A stretch of 24,983 nucleotides of DNA, taken from a virus. A program made the position numbers and the translations under genes. The notes below the pieces were generated by a model. It had not been told where the DNA came from and did no database searches. It saw only the letters and a program-made list of their open reading frames with translations. Below, piece by piece: positions 16,910-22,267 of the stretch (positions are counted from its first letter, which is position 1; every line of letters starts with the position of its first letter). The stretch lies in IMG/VR virus record IMGVR_UViG_3300047318_000332, positions 1 through 24,983 of that record. The stretch is one strand, 5' to 3'.

Positions 16910-17445
16910 TTGCCGGCCTTCTGCTGCGCACGCTGCCATACCTGATCGCGCTGGCCGGGGCGGCCGCCCTGGTGGCCGCCATCCACCATCACGGCTACAT
17001 CGAGGGCGTGGATGCGGAGCGCGCTGTCTCCCTGGCCAAAGCCGCGGAACAGGCCGAGGCGACCCGCCTGGCCGTGATCGCGCGCAACATCGAGAACGCC
17101 GCCACACAAGCCCGATTCGACAAAGCCAACCTTGAGGACGCTATCCGCCATGATGAAGCCAACCATGCTGTTGAAGTTGAGCGCGACCGTCTGCGCGCTG
17201 ATGTGCGCCGCGCTGGCGGGTTGCGCATCCCCGCCAACTGTCCCGCCCCTGGTGGAACTGCCGCCACCGCCGAAGCGCGCCTTGACGGCGGATTTGCTGC
17301 GCCCACTGCCGGAACCGTCGCACTTCCAGAACAAATTGAGAGCGATCTTCTCAATCTCGCCGCAGAAGCCGACGCCGTGACGGAACAGGCGCGCGCCATA
17401 CAGCGCCGCCTGATCGAAGACCACAAGGACGCGACCGTGCCATGA
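16906..17445 (+). CDS. Rz: Inner-membrane spanin subunit Rz
   Basis: A 179-residue protein coupled to the endolysin by ATGA. A single N-terminal membrane helix (about residues 3-26, GLLLRTLPYLIALAGAAALVAAI) is followed by a long charged helical region (RAVSLAKAAEQAEATRLAVIARNIENAATQ...), the usual i-spanin topology with a periplasmic coiled coil. Similar proteins are sometimes grouped as DUF2514. Together with Rz1, encoded inside it, it would fuse inner and outer membranes as the last lysis step. The position after holin and endolysin strongly supports the call. Confidence 0.85.
   Translation: MIAGLLLRTLPYLIALAGAAALVAAIHHHGYIEGVDAERAVSLAKAAEQAEATRLAVIARNIENAATQARFDKANLEDAIRHDEANHAVEVERDRLRADVRRAGGLRIPANCPAPGGTAATAEARLDGGFAAPTAGTVALPEQIESDLLNLAAEADAVTEQARAIQRRLIEDHKDATVP
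17150..17380 (+). CDS. Rz1: Outer-membrane spanin lipoprotein Rz1, embedded in Rz
   Basis: A 76-residue ORF in the +1 frame fully inside Rz. It starts MMKPTMLLKLSATVCALMCAALAGC, a short basic lipoprotein signal with lipobox LAGC; Cys25 would be lipidated. The mature part is proline-rich (PPTVPPLVELPPPPKR), as in lambda Rz1. An embedded proline-rich lipoprotein is diagnostic of the Rz/Rz1 pair. The start at 17150 is chosen because it directly precedes the basic signal-peptide start; GAGG lies 12 bases upstream. The frame is open up to a TTG at 17132, which is less likely. Confidence 0.85.
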   Translation: MMKPTMLLKLSATVCALMCAALAGCASPPTVPPLVELPPPPKRALTADLLRPLPEPSHFQNKLRAIFSISPQKPTP

Positions 17446-17633
17446 AACCCATCGGCAAGCTGTTGTTCGGGGAAGGCGGCCTGGGCAAAGTCGGCGTGGC
17501 GGCGCGCAATCGCCGCCAGCGCCGGCCCGACGCCGAGCCGCAGGACTTCCCCAAGAAGCCGCGCCTGAAAAAGCGCGAGGGCGCCCGCCACAAGGGACGT
17601 TTGTCCGATTTTGAACCGGACAACGATCCGTAA
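17442..17633 (+). CDS. Small basic protein of unknown function
   Basis: A 63-residue protein starting at an ATG that overlaps the Rz stop. It has a glycine-rich N-terminus (LLFGEGGLGKVGVAARNRR) and a highly basic centre (RRQRRPDAEP...KKPRLKKREGARHKGR), ending acidic (DFEPDNDP). No family is recognised. Its stop codon TAA lies inside the first unit of the repeat array that precedes parA. It is the last gene of the lysis operon by position, and could be a small DNA- or RNA-binding protein, but nothing beyond charge supports this. Confidence 0.6.
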   Translation: MKPIGKLLFGEGGLGKVGVAARNRRQRRPDAEPQDFPKKPRLKKREGARHKGRLSDFEPDNDP

Positions 17634-17690
17634 ATTTTCCGTGCCATTGGCCGTACATTTTCCGTAACAAACAGCGTACAAATTCTGTTC
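17630..17690 (+). repeat. Six-unit GTAC/T-tract array upstream of parA (array III)
   Basis: Six units with core G at 17630, 17641, 17653, 17664, 17676 and 17687, steps 11, 12, 11, 12, 11. Cores read GTAA, GTGC, GTAC, GTAA, GTAC and GTTC, with spacers such as ATTTTCC and AACAAACAGC. The motif and period match array II. The location, 86 bases before the parA start, suits a partition site that also acts as operator. The binding assignment is inference. Confidence 0.8.
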
Positions 17691-17719
17691 ACTTGAGCGG
17701 AAGAAAATAGTAAAAAGGA

Positions 17720-17736
17720 TGGCATTTCCGATGCCA
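17720..17736 (+). promoter_or_regulatory. Inverted repeat and possible -10 box before parA
   Basis: TGGCAT and ATGCCA flank TTCCG (17720-17736), a perfect six-base inverted repeat. Seven bases later TATGCT (17743-17748) could be a -10 box; no clear -35 is seen at the matching distance. The position suggests an operator for the parA promoter, but this is inference from layout. Confidence 0.35.
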
Positions 17737-17775
17737 CGGTGATATGCTTTCTCTATTTCAACCGGAGAGAGCGCC

Positions 17776-18411
17776 ATGGCAACGACCATCGGATTCATCA
17801 ACCAAAAGGGCGGGGTCGGCAAGACCACGCTGGCGGTCAATTTCGCCGCCTGGCTACGCCTGAATTACCCCGACAAGCTGACCATCCTGCTCGACGTTGA
17901 CCCCCAGGGCAACGCGAATATGTGGAGCAACGCGCGCCAGGAAGAACCGCTGTTCCCGGTCTTCCCGAAGGCGTCGGACTCGATCCACCGGCAATTCGCC
18001 ACCCTCACCACAGGCTACGACTTCGTGGTGATCGACGGGCCGGCCAACGTGTCGAAGATCAACGGCAGCGCCGTCATGTGCTGCGACCTGGTGGTGGTGC
18101 CTACCGAGCCGGCGGCGTTCGACATTTGGGCCTCGGCCGCCATCCTCGATGTGATCGAGGGCGTCCAGGGCGACAGCGACCGCAAGACCGTGTTCCTGGT
18201 CAACAAGGACGACGACACCAACATTTCGGTCGAATCGGAGGCGGCGCTACGCGCGCAGCCGGTCCCGGCGCTGACGGCCACGCTCAAGCGGCGCGTGATC
18301 TGGAAAGAGGCGGCGGCAACCGGCCGCACCATTTTTGAACTCGACAAGCGCAGCGACGCCGTGAAAGAGGCGAACGCGGTGTTTGCCGAAATGATGGAGA
18401 TTGTGAAATGA
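17776..18411 (+). CDS. parA: ParA-type partition ATPase
   Basis: A 211-residue MinD/ParA ATPase with GGAGAGAG upstream of the ATG. The deviant Walker A is KGGVGKTT at residues 11-18 with the signature lysine K11, the A' motif DVDPQG is at 40-45, and Walker B VVIDGP is at 84-89. The protein is short and lacks an N-terminal HTH domain, as in type Ib (ParF-like) systems that work with small RHH partners. It would bind DNA non-specifically with ATP and move the partition complex on the nucleoid. The stop overlaps the start of the RHH partner gene by four bases, and a repeat array lies upstream, completing an ATPase-adaptor-centromere set. A ParA in a phage genome suggests plasmid-like maintenance of the prophage. 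Confidence 0.93.
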   Translation: MATTIGFINQKGGVGKTTLAVNFAAWLRLNYPDKLTILLDVDPQGNANMWSNARQEEPLFPVFPKASDSIHRQFATLTTGYDFVVIDGPANVSKINGSAVMCCDLVVVPTEPAAFDIWASAAILDVIEGVQGDSDRKTVFLVNKDDDTNISVESEAALRAQPVPALTATLKRRVIWKEAAATGRTIFELDKRSDAVKEANAVFAEMMEIVK

Positions 18412-18785
18412 AGCGCGAGAAATTACACATTTCGGCGGCGCCGCCGACCAAGGGCGACAAGCCCGATCCCGAGACATTCCTGAAAACCCTGCCGACGACG
18501 GGCATAGACCCCGCCACGCCCTCCGTGCCGCCGGATGCCTCCACACCCCGGCCATCGCGCAAAAACGCCGCCACGGCCCGTTTAACGAGCATGGAGGCGG
18601 TTCTGGCCGACATGGAACCGCCGCCGATGCCCGGCAAGACCAAAAAGCCGACCCTGCAACGGCTGGCGGTCGATATTCCGGCCGATCTGCATGCCAAGAT
18701 CAAGGAGCACGCCAGCCGTCCAGGCGCGTCGGTACGCGAGGACATTACCGGGCTGCTCAACTGGTTCTACAACCGGGCCAAGTAG
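18408..18785 (+). CDS. Partition partner protein with C-terminal ribbon-helix-helix
   Basis: A 125-residue protein coupled to parA. Residues 1-80 are polar and proline-rich, likely flexible. Residues 83-122 read as a ribbon-helix-helix: strand LQRLAVDI, helix PADLHAKIKEHASRP, turn GAS, helix VREDITGLLNWFYN. Type Ib partition partners such as ParG also have a mobile N-terminal tail that stimulates the ATPase and an RHH dimer that binds DNA repeats; the tail here is longer than in ParG. The TTTTGACCAAA-like residues are not visible here; the link to the 11-12 bp arrays at 16129 and 17630 is inference from proximity and from the spacing used by RHH proteins. It probably represses its own operon. 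Confidence 0.82.
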   Translation: MKREKLHISAAPPTKGDKPDPETFLKTLPTTGIDPATPSVPPDASTPRPSRKNAATARLTSMEAVLADMEPPPMPGKTKKPTLQRLAVDIPADLHAKIKEHASRPGASVREDITGLLNWFYNRAK

Positions 18786-18787
18786 CC

Positions 18788-18976
18788 ATGGCACGGCCTC
18801 AGGGCACCTACAGGATCATCGAAGACGGGCGCGCGATCGAGTGCCAGGGTTGCGGCCGGATTTCGTACAGCGCCGGCGATGTGCGCGAGAAATATTGCTC
18901 CAATTGCCACGAATTTCTCGCGCCGCCGCCGGTTGCACCGGCTCCCCCGCCTCCGGCGGGGAGAGGCGACAAGTGA
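18788..18976 (+). CDS. Small zinc-ribbon protein
   Basis: A 62-residue protein two bases after the RHH gene. Two CxxC pairs (C19-C22 in ECQGCG and C37-C40 in YCSNC) form a four-cysteine zinc ribbon, followed by a proline-rich tail (APPPVAPAPPPPAG). The role is unknown; small zinc ribbons in plasmid and phage operons often bind nucleic acid or proteins. Its stop TGA lies inside the first copy of the duplicated hairpin at 18971. Close spacing suggests it belongs to the parA operon. Confidence 0.65.
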   Translation: MARPQGTYRIIEDGRAIECQGCGRISYSAGDVREKYCSNCHEFLAPPPVAPAPPPPAGRGDK

Positions 18977-19034
18977 TGGGCTTGCGCCCATAGGGAAAGG
19001 GAGGGCAATAAGTGATGGGCTGCGCCCATAGGGG
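18971..19034 (+). repeat. Two direct copies of a hairpin-forming 25-bp element
   Basis: AAGTGATGGGC followed by GCGCCCATAGGG occurs at 18971-18995 and again at 19010-19034. Each copy contains ATGGGC and GCCCAT arms, with loop TTGC in the first and TGC in the second. The one-base loop difference between otherwise matching copies suggests that the stem is what is kept. The pair opens the long gene-free region that leads to the replication gene. Confidence 0.75.
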
Positions 19035-19105
19035 AGAACCGGAAAAAGCGGGACGCGCCGGCGCGTGGCTGACCGGCCCGGCGGCCGGCAGGTTTGGCGG
19101 GGTCG

Positions 19106-19126
19106 TGACCCCCTGAACGGGGGTCA
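19106..19126 (+). repeat. GC-rich hairpin
   Basis: TGACCCCC (19106-19113) pairs perfectly with GGGGGTCA (19119-19126) around the loop TGAAC. No T run follows on the + strand, so a simple terminator is unlikely. It may be part of the replication control region. Confidence 0.6.
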
Positions 19127-19398
19127 GGCCGCTAAAGCGAAAGACCGGCCCGCGGGCGCGCGACCCAGGGGTTTTCCGGCATCACGGCGAGCCACCAGAG
19201 CACGGTCTGACCTACGCCGGGGCAACCCGGCACACAGGCGCGGCGGTTTGCGCAGCAAATCGGGGCGCAATATTCGTTGACGCCTGGGCGGATCGGACAG
19301 TCAAGGCAGAAGGTGCGCGTGCCGCGACACAGATCAAGAAGGGCGGCAAAAAAACATTCGCATAATCAACAACTTGCGACCCCCACCCAGGAAAGCAT

Positions 19399-19420
19399 CA
19401 TTTCCGCACCCCCGGAAATG
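19399..19420 (+). repeat. CACCCC-loop hairpin A
   Basis: An eight-pair perfect stem (CATTTCCG with CGGAAATG) around the loop CACCCC at 19407-19412. It is the first of four hairpins with a shared loop placed on both sides of the replication gene. Confidence 0.75.
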
Positions 19421-19423
19421 GTA

Positions 19424-19441
19424 TTTCCGCACCCCCGGAAA
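19424..19441 (+). repeat. CACCCC-loop hairpin B
   Basis: TTTCCG-CACCCC-CGGAAA, a six-pair stem, three bases after hairpin A. It repeats the core of A as a direct copy with a 24-25 bp step. Confidence 0.75.
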
Positions 19442-19522
19442 CAGCTGACTTCCAGGGGTTGCCTTTTCCCAACTGTTGACGCATACTGGTTTGCATATTT
19501 TCTACAACGGATTACCCAAAAT

Positions 19523-20143
19523 ATGCAAGACGATGCCCGCAAGCTCGGCACGCCGCACCAGGCCGCCGCCGACACGTTCGTGATGACCAACCGCGTCGCC
19601 CACGAAGCATGGGGCGAATTGACCATTGCCAAGCCGCGCGCGGCGGCGCTGCTGCATGTCTTGACCGCGAAGATGGGCCACCAGAATGCCCTGGTGGTGA
19701 GCCAGAAGACTTTGGCGAAAATGCTCGGCGTAACCGATAGAACCGTGCGAACGGCCGTCAAAGACCTGGTGGATGGTAAATGGATTACGACCGTTGCGAT
19801 TAACGGACCAGGTACGGTTTGCGCGTATGTCGTTAATGACCAGGTGGTTTGGGGACAGTCGCGCGACCAGCTGCATTTGTCGATCTTTTCGGCCGCAGTT
19901 ATTGCCGACAAAGCCGACCAAGACCCCAATCAGGAGGCGTTTGAATTGCGCAAGATTCCCACGCTTTATTCTAACGAGCGCCAATTGCCGACTGGCCCAG
20001 GACTGGACCCGCCAAGCCAGCCGGCCATCGGCGGCCTGGAACCTGATTTGCCGGCATTGTCGGCCCAGCGCGCCGCCGAGCCGCCGATGGTGGACATCGA
20101 GCTAGAGGATGCGGTGAGCAAGATCGAGCGCGGCGGCGACTGA
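19523..20143 (+). CDS. RepL-like plasmid replication initiator
   Basis: A 206-residue protein. MTNRVAHEAWGELT, a helix ending KMGHQNALVV, the HTH segment SQKTLAKMLGVTDRTVRTAVKDLVDGKWI (about 59-88), NGPGTVCAYVVNDQVVWGQSRDQL and IFSAAVIADKADQD form a pattern I recognise from replication proteins of small proteobacterial plasmids, related to RepL. It would bind the origin and start replication. The frame is open to 19277, but the extra 82 residues are basic, lack similarity and are encoded by hairpin DNA, so the ATG at 19523 is preferred although its SD is weak. The C-terminal 60 residues are Pro-rich. Together with ParA this supports a plasmid-like prophage. A lytic replication role is also possible. 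Confidence 0.82.
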   Translation: MQDDARKLGTPHQAAADTFVMTNRVAHEAWGELTIAKPRAAALLHVLTAKMGHQNALVVSQKTLAKMLGVTDRTVRTAVKDLVDGKWITTVAINGPGTVCAYVVNDQVVWGQSRDQLHLSIFSAAVIADKADQDPNQEAFELRKIPTLYSNERQLPTGPGLDPPSQPAIGGLEPDLPALSAQRAAEPPMVDIELEDAVSKIERGGD

Positions 20144-20177
20144 AAACCGGCAACACCGTTCCCATTTTGTGCAATTG

Positions 20178-20197
20178 ATTGCCGCACCCCCGGCAAT
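20178..20197 (+). repeat. CACCCC-loop hairpin C with changed stem
   Basis: ATTGCCG-CACCCC-CGGCAAT, a seven-pair stem. Compared with hairpins A and B, T is replaced by G on one arm and A by C on the other, so pairing is kept while the loop is identical. Confidence 0.75.
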
Positions 20198-20228
20198 ATG
20201 CGGCCCTGGCGTGAGTTTTTGCGGCTCA

Positions 20229-20247
20229 CTTGCCGATTACCGGCAAG
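20229..20247 (+). repeat. Hairpin D, same stem as C with another loop
   Basis: CTTGCCG-ATTAC-CGGCAAG, a seven-pair perfect stem sharing the TTGCCG/CGGCAA arms of hairpin C but with loop ATTAC. Confidence 0.65.
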
Positions 20248-20271
20248 CCATTGCAGAAAATCGGCAACGCC

Positions 20272-20289
20272 CTTCCGCACCCCAGGAAG
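20272..20289 (+). repeat. CACCCC-loop hairpin E, shorter stem
   Basis: CTTCC and GGAAG pair around GCACCCCA. The TTCCGCACCCC core matches hairpins A and B, but the closing G-C pair is lost (G/A), leaving a five-pair stem. Confidence 0.55.
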
Positions 20290-20380
20290 CGCCGCTTCCT
20301 ACCCTCCCGACCGTTTTCTATCTTAATTCCCTCCATGGGAATAATCACCATTACTCACATTAGATAGCCGGATATTTAAA

Positions 20381-20411
20381 TTAGACTTTCTCCAATGGCT
20401 CGTTGTATTAT
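20381..20411 (+). promoter_or_regulatory. Possible promoter of the H-NS-like gene
   Basis: TATTAT at 20406-20411 is a good -10 candidate in an AT-rich stretch. TTAGAC at 20381-20386 is a weak -35 at a long spacing of 19. The gene starts about 50 bases downstream. Support is from motif shape only. Confidence 0.3.
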
Positions 20412-20463
20412 CCGCTAGTTGTCAATCCAGACCACTTCAAAACAAACCGGAGATAGACCTTAG

Positions 20464-20802
20464 ATGAAAACCGCAGCCGAGATTAGAAGCGAGATAGCCG
20501 CCCTGTTAAACCAGATCGAGCTATTGAAGAAGGAATTGACGAAGGCCGAGATAAACGACAAGAAAGAAGCGCGCGCGGCGATCCTGGCAATTCTGGCGCA
20601 GCACGGCTTATCGCCGGAAGCAGTCTTCTCGGCGCTGCCGACGCCGGCCACGCGCGCACCAGCTGCGACGCCGCAAGTGCATTACAGAGGACCGAACGGC
20701 CAATTATGGATGGGTCGCGGCCCGCATCCGGCCTGGCTCAAGGAATCGGGCAAGGATAAGAAGGAATTTGAGCAGCCTGGCCCGATGCCAAGGGCCGCCT
20801 GA
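20464..20802 (+). CDS. H-NS family DNA-binding protein
   Basis: A 112-residue protein with CGGAGA upstream. Residues 1-45 form a charged helical/coiled-coil oligomerisation region (AAEIRSEIAALLNQIELLKKELTKAEI). After a Pro/Ala linker, residues 73-93 carry the H-NS C-terminal DNA-binding motif: HYRGPNGQLWMGRGPHPAWL, corresponding to the Y-x-x-x-x-G-x-x-W-x-G-R-G-x-x-P-x-W consensus of Histone_HNS proteins common in Burkholderiales. Such proteins bind AT-rich DNA and silence transcription. Carried by a phage, it could shape silencing of the prophage or of host genes, or counter host H-NS. It leads a short operon with two small genes and lies next to the most AT-rich DNA of the window. Confidence 0.85.
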   Translation: MKTAAEIRSEIAALLNQIELLKKELTKAEINDKKEARAAILAILAQHGLSPEAVFSALPTPATRAPAATPQVHYRGPNGQLWMGRGPHPAWLKESGKDKKEFEQPGPMPRAA

Positions 20803-20804
20803 CC

Positions 20805-20945
20805 TTGAAGGTACGCCAGAAAAAGCTGACCGGCACCGTGCCGCTGCCAAAGCATCGTGCCGGCGTGCTGCCGACCAAGGTTGAGCGCGACCGCACCAAG
20901 GCGACGCCGCGCCAGGCCAAGCACAAGAAACAGGACGCGGAATGA
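20805..20945 (+). CDS. Short basic protein with TTG start
   Basis: An open frame of 46 codons beginning at TTG two bases after the H-NS-like stop and ending in a TGA that overlaps the next ATG (ATGA at 20942). The product (LKVRQKKLTGTVPLPKHRA...KHKKQDAE) is strongly basic and Lys/Arg-rich. The gap would otherwise be 139 bases with perfect junctions at both ends, which argues that it is translated. There is no ATG in the frame; GTG codons occur further in. No family is recognised. It might be a small nucleic-acid-binding protein. Confidence 0.5.
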   Translation: MKVRQKKLTGTVPLPKHRAGVLPTKVERDRTKATPRQAKHKKQDAE

Positions 20946-21172
20946 ACGACATCAACCTCAAGCATTTGGAGCGGCTGCGCTTCATCGACTTTTTGCTTGA
21001 CCATTACGGGATGGTGGACCGGAGCGCGCTGGTCGATTACTTCGGCATCGGCCCGGCTCAGGCCACGCGCGATCTTCGCCAGTACGCCGCTATGGCGCCG
21101 GGCAATATGGTCTTGAACCAGAGCACCAAAAAGTATCTTCGGGCCGAGACTTACGCCAGGATGATCCTATAA
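20942..21172 (+). CDS. Small HTH protein, WYL-regulator N-terminal type
   Basis: A 76-residue protein. HLERLRFIDFLLDHYGMVDRSALVDYFGIGPAQATRDLRQYAAMAPGNMVLNQSTKKYLRAE reads as a winged HTH and resembles the N-terminal DNA-binding domain of WYL-domain regulators, without the WYL domain. It could be a stand-alone repressor or activator. It is the last rightward gene before the bidirectional terminator and likely shares a transcript with the H-NS-like gene. Confidence 0.72.
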   Translation: MNDINLKHLERLRFIDFLLDHYGMVDRSALVDYFGIGPAQATRDLRQYAAMAPGNMVLNQSTKKYLRAETYARMIL

Positions 21173-21199
21173 AAAAAGGCTCCGAAACCGGAGCCTTTT
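21172..21199 (+). terminator. Bidirectional rho-independent terminator
   Basis: GGCTCCG (21178-21184) and CGGAGCC (21189-21195) form a perfect seven-pair stem with loop AAAC. A run of A precedes and TTTT follows, so it can terminate on both strands. It sits exactly between convergent gene groups: rightward genes end at 21172 and leftward genes end at 21216. Confidence 0.9.
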
Positions 21200-21215
21200 G
21201 CATTGCGGCCGGACT

Positions 21216-21473
21216 TTACGCGGCGGCCAGTTCCTCGCGCTCGACATCGTGCAGCACCGCGCGCAGCGCCGGGATCGACAGGCCGGTGGTGTCGTGCATC
21301 AGCAGCAGCGTGTCGCCGCTGACCTGGTTGTAACCGTGGCGCATCTTGGAAATCTGCGGCGCGGTCATGCCCAGGGCTTTCGACAGGGCGGCATCGTTCT
21401 TGAGGCCCAGGTGGGCGATCAGGAAATCCAGCAGCTTCACAGGGTCTTGTGGTGGACGGTGGCGGTTGGTCAT
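21216..21473 (-). CDS. Small XRE-like HTH protein
   Basis: An 85-residue protein, leftward, with AAGGAG eight bases before the ATG. DAALSKALGMTAPQISKMRHGYNQVSGDTLLLMHDTTGLSIPALRAVL matches a helix-turn-helix of the XRE/Cro class (helices around residues 27-45), although short. It is the last gene of the leftward group. It might regulate the early operon, but a location at the operon's far end is also common for small phage HTH proteins of unknown job. Confidence 0.75.
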   Translation of the reverse strand: MTNRHRPPQDPVKLLDFLIAHLGLKNDAALSKALGMTAPQISKMRHGYNQVSGDTLLLMHDTTGLSIPALRAVLHDVEREELAAA

Positions 21474-21498
21474 GTTTACGACTCCTTCTGGTGGGGGT

Positions 21499-21666
21499 TT
21501 AAAAACGGTTGAGCAGGTTGCGGATCATGGCGTGGCGGCGCGGATCGGGCGCGGTCCAGCCGTGGCGGCGCCAGGTGGCTTGCACATCGGTATTGACGGC
21601 CTTGACGTACTCAAAGCGCGGCGGGAAAGCGGTCAGGCGGCCGGTGGCCGGGGTCATTGATTGCAT
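21499..21666 (-). CDS. Small protein of unknown function
   Basis: A 55-residue protein starting at 21666, where the leftward strand reads AGGAG eight bases before ATG. Its sequence (FPPRFEYVKAVNTDVQATWRRHGWTAPDPRRHAMIRNLLNRF) is basic at the end and has the look of a folded small phage protein. The longer open frame to 21942 overlaps the next gene and is discarded. It overlaps the start of its upstream neighbour's end by 13 bases. No family is recognised. Confidence 0.6.
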   Translation of the reverse strand: MQSMTPATGRLTAFPPRFEYVKAVNTDVQATWRRHGWTAPDPRRHAMIRNLLNRF

Positions 21667-22076
21667 GGCTCTTGCTCCTGGTGGTGTGCGCCGAACAGCG
21701 CGTTTACCAGCGGGTCGCCCCGCCGGGCCTTCTTCTCCCAATACCGCGCCCGTTTGCGTGCGCAGATGACATCGTAGTGGCCGCTTTCCTTGGCGCGCGC
21801 CACGAAATTCTCGTTGTTGACCTCGCGCGATCGCTTCTTGAACGAGCACGGCACGTCGCGCCCAGCGCCGGCCACGTACACAGGCACCCAATGGACGCCG
21901 AATTCGCCTTCGTTGACCCGCTGCCAGCCGCCAATGTGGCACAGCTTGGCCTTGCGCAGCGCCGACACGGCGCGCCAGATCGTGTTCGGGTACATGCCGG
22001 TGCGCAGCGCCAGTTCGGCGTTGGTCCCAGGCAGTGCCTTCGGCACTTCGATGGCGGCGAATTTGCGCTTACCCAT
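21654..22076 (-). CDS. Putative winged-helix DNA-binding protein
   Basis: A 140-residue protein. Residues ~16-55 (GTNAELALRTGMYPNTIWRAVSALRKAKLCHIGGW) fit a helix-turn-helix with wing, as in phage regulators and replication accessory proteins. The rest is basic (SFKKRSREVNN, ARKRARYWEKKARRG). The start at 22076 is the first Met of a plausible domain, two bases after the upstream stop; no strong SD is visible, so translation may be coupled. The frame is open further to 22184, but that part is low-complexity Arg/Pro shadow. The function could be operon control. Confidence 0.65.
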   Translation of the reverse strand: MGKRKFAAIEVPKALPGTNAELALRTGMYPNTIWRAVSALRKAKLCHIGGWQRVNEGEFGVHWVPVYVAGAGRDVPCSFKKRSREVNNENFVARAKESGHYDVICARKRARYWEKKARRGDPLVNALFGAHHQEQEPCNQ

Positions 22077-22078
22077 GC

Positions 22079-22267
22079 TCAGTCGTGTTCCAGTTCCAGT
22101 TCCAGTTCGTCGTGGTCGGCCAGGTCCGAATACGGGCACACAGCAGGGCCAGGACAGCGGCCAGGCAGGTCGTCGTCGCCACACTGGCAGCGTGCCATGC
22201 GCACCGTGCGGCGCGGCTCTGGCGGCTCGTAGTCGGGGTATTCCTCGTTAAACGAATGCAGTTTCAT
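22079..22267 (-). CDS. Small acidic cysteine-containing protein
   Basis: A 62-residue protein with GGAGGAA eight bases before the ATG. It has four cysteines (C27, C29, C38, C44) in a CQCGDDDLPGRCPGPAVC stretch, and the tail ELELELEHD is encoded by three exact TTCCAG hexamers on the + strand (22088-22105). It overlaps the preceding gene by 20 bases. The role is unknown; a metal-binding loop is possible. Small acidic phage early proteins can be inhibitors of host factors, but nothing specific shows that here. Confidence 0.6.
   Translation of the reverse strand: MKLHSFNEEYPDYEPPEPRRTVRMARCQCGDDDLPGRCPGPAVCPYSDLADHDELELELEHD

Larger units (their letters stand above)
18977..19522 (+). other. Gene-free region before the replication gene; candidate origin/copy-control region
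   Basis: About 545 bases with no convincing gene. The GC-rich first part holds the duplicated hairpin (18971-19034), a strong hairpin TGACCCCC-TGAAC-GGGGGTCA at 19106-19126, and other short inverted repeats such as TTTGC-GCA-GCAAA near 19247. The last ~150 bases shift to AT-richer sequence with two CACCCC-loop hairpins (19399-19441). An open frame from 19065 to 19280 is Arg/Gly-rich and lacks a start signal, so it is treated as a shadow. Position and structure suit a plasmid origin or an antisense-RNA-type control region, but neither is proven by sequence. Confidence 0.5.
20144..20463 (+). other. Gene-free region after the replication gene
   Basis: About 320 bases without a gene. The first half has three hairpins related to those before the replication gene (20178-20197, 20229-20247, 20272-20289). 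The second half, from about 20310, is clearly AT-richer than anything near it and holds a six-base inverted repeat ATTCCC-TCCAT-GGGAAT (20326-20342) and a distant CTATCT/AGATAG pair. It may include a DNA-unwinding element of the origin and the promoter of the H-NS-like gene. Confidence 0.5.

Noticed and set aside
19476-19508. Promoter with TTGACG (19476) before the replication gene
   Set aside because: TTGACG is a good -35, but no -10-like hexamer lies at 16-18 bases; TATTTT is only 14 bases away. Not reported as a feature.
19065-19522. Coding in the region before the replication gene (frame 19065-19280 and the N-terminal extension of the replication protein from 19277)
   Set aside because: Both stretches are Arg/Pro-rich, lack start signals and overlap strong hairpins; the family-like sequence of the replication protein begins at 19523.
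21654-22232. Rightward open frames over the small leftward early genes
   Set aside because: The leftward genes have clear SD sequences and coupled junctions; the rightward frames have neither.
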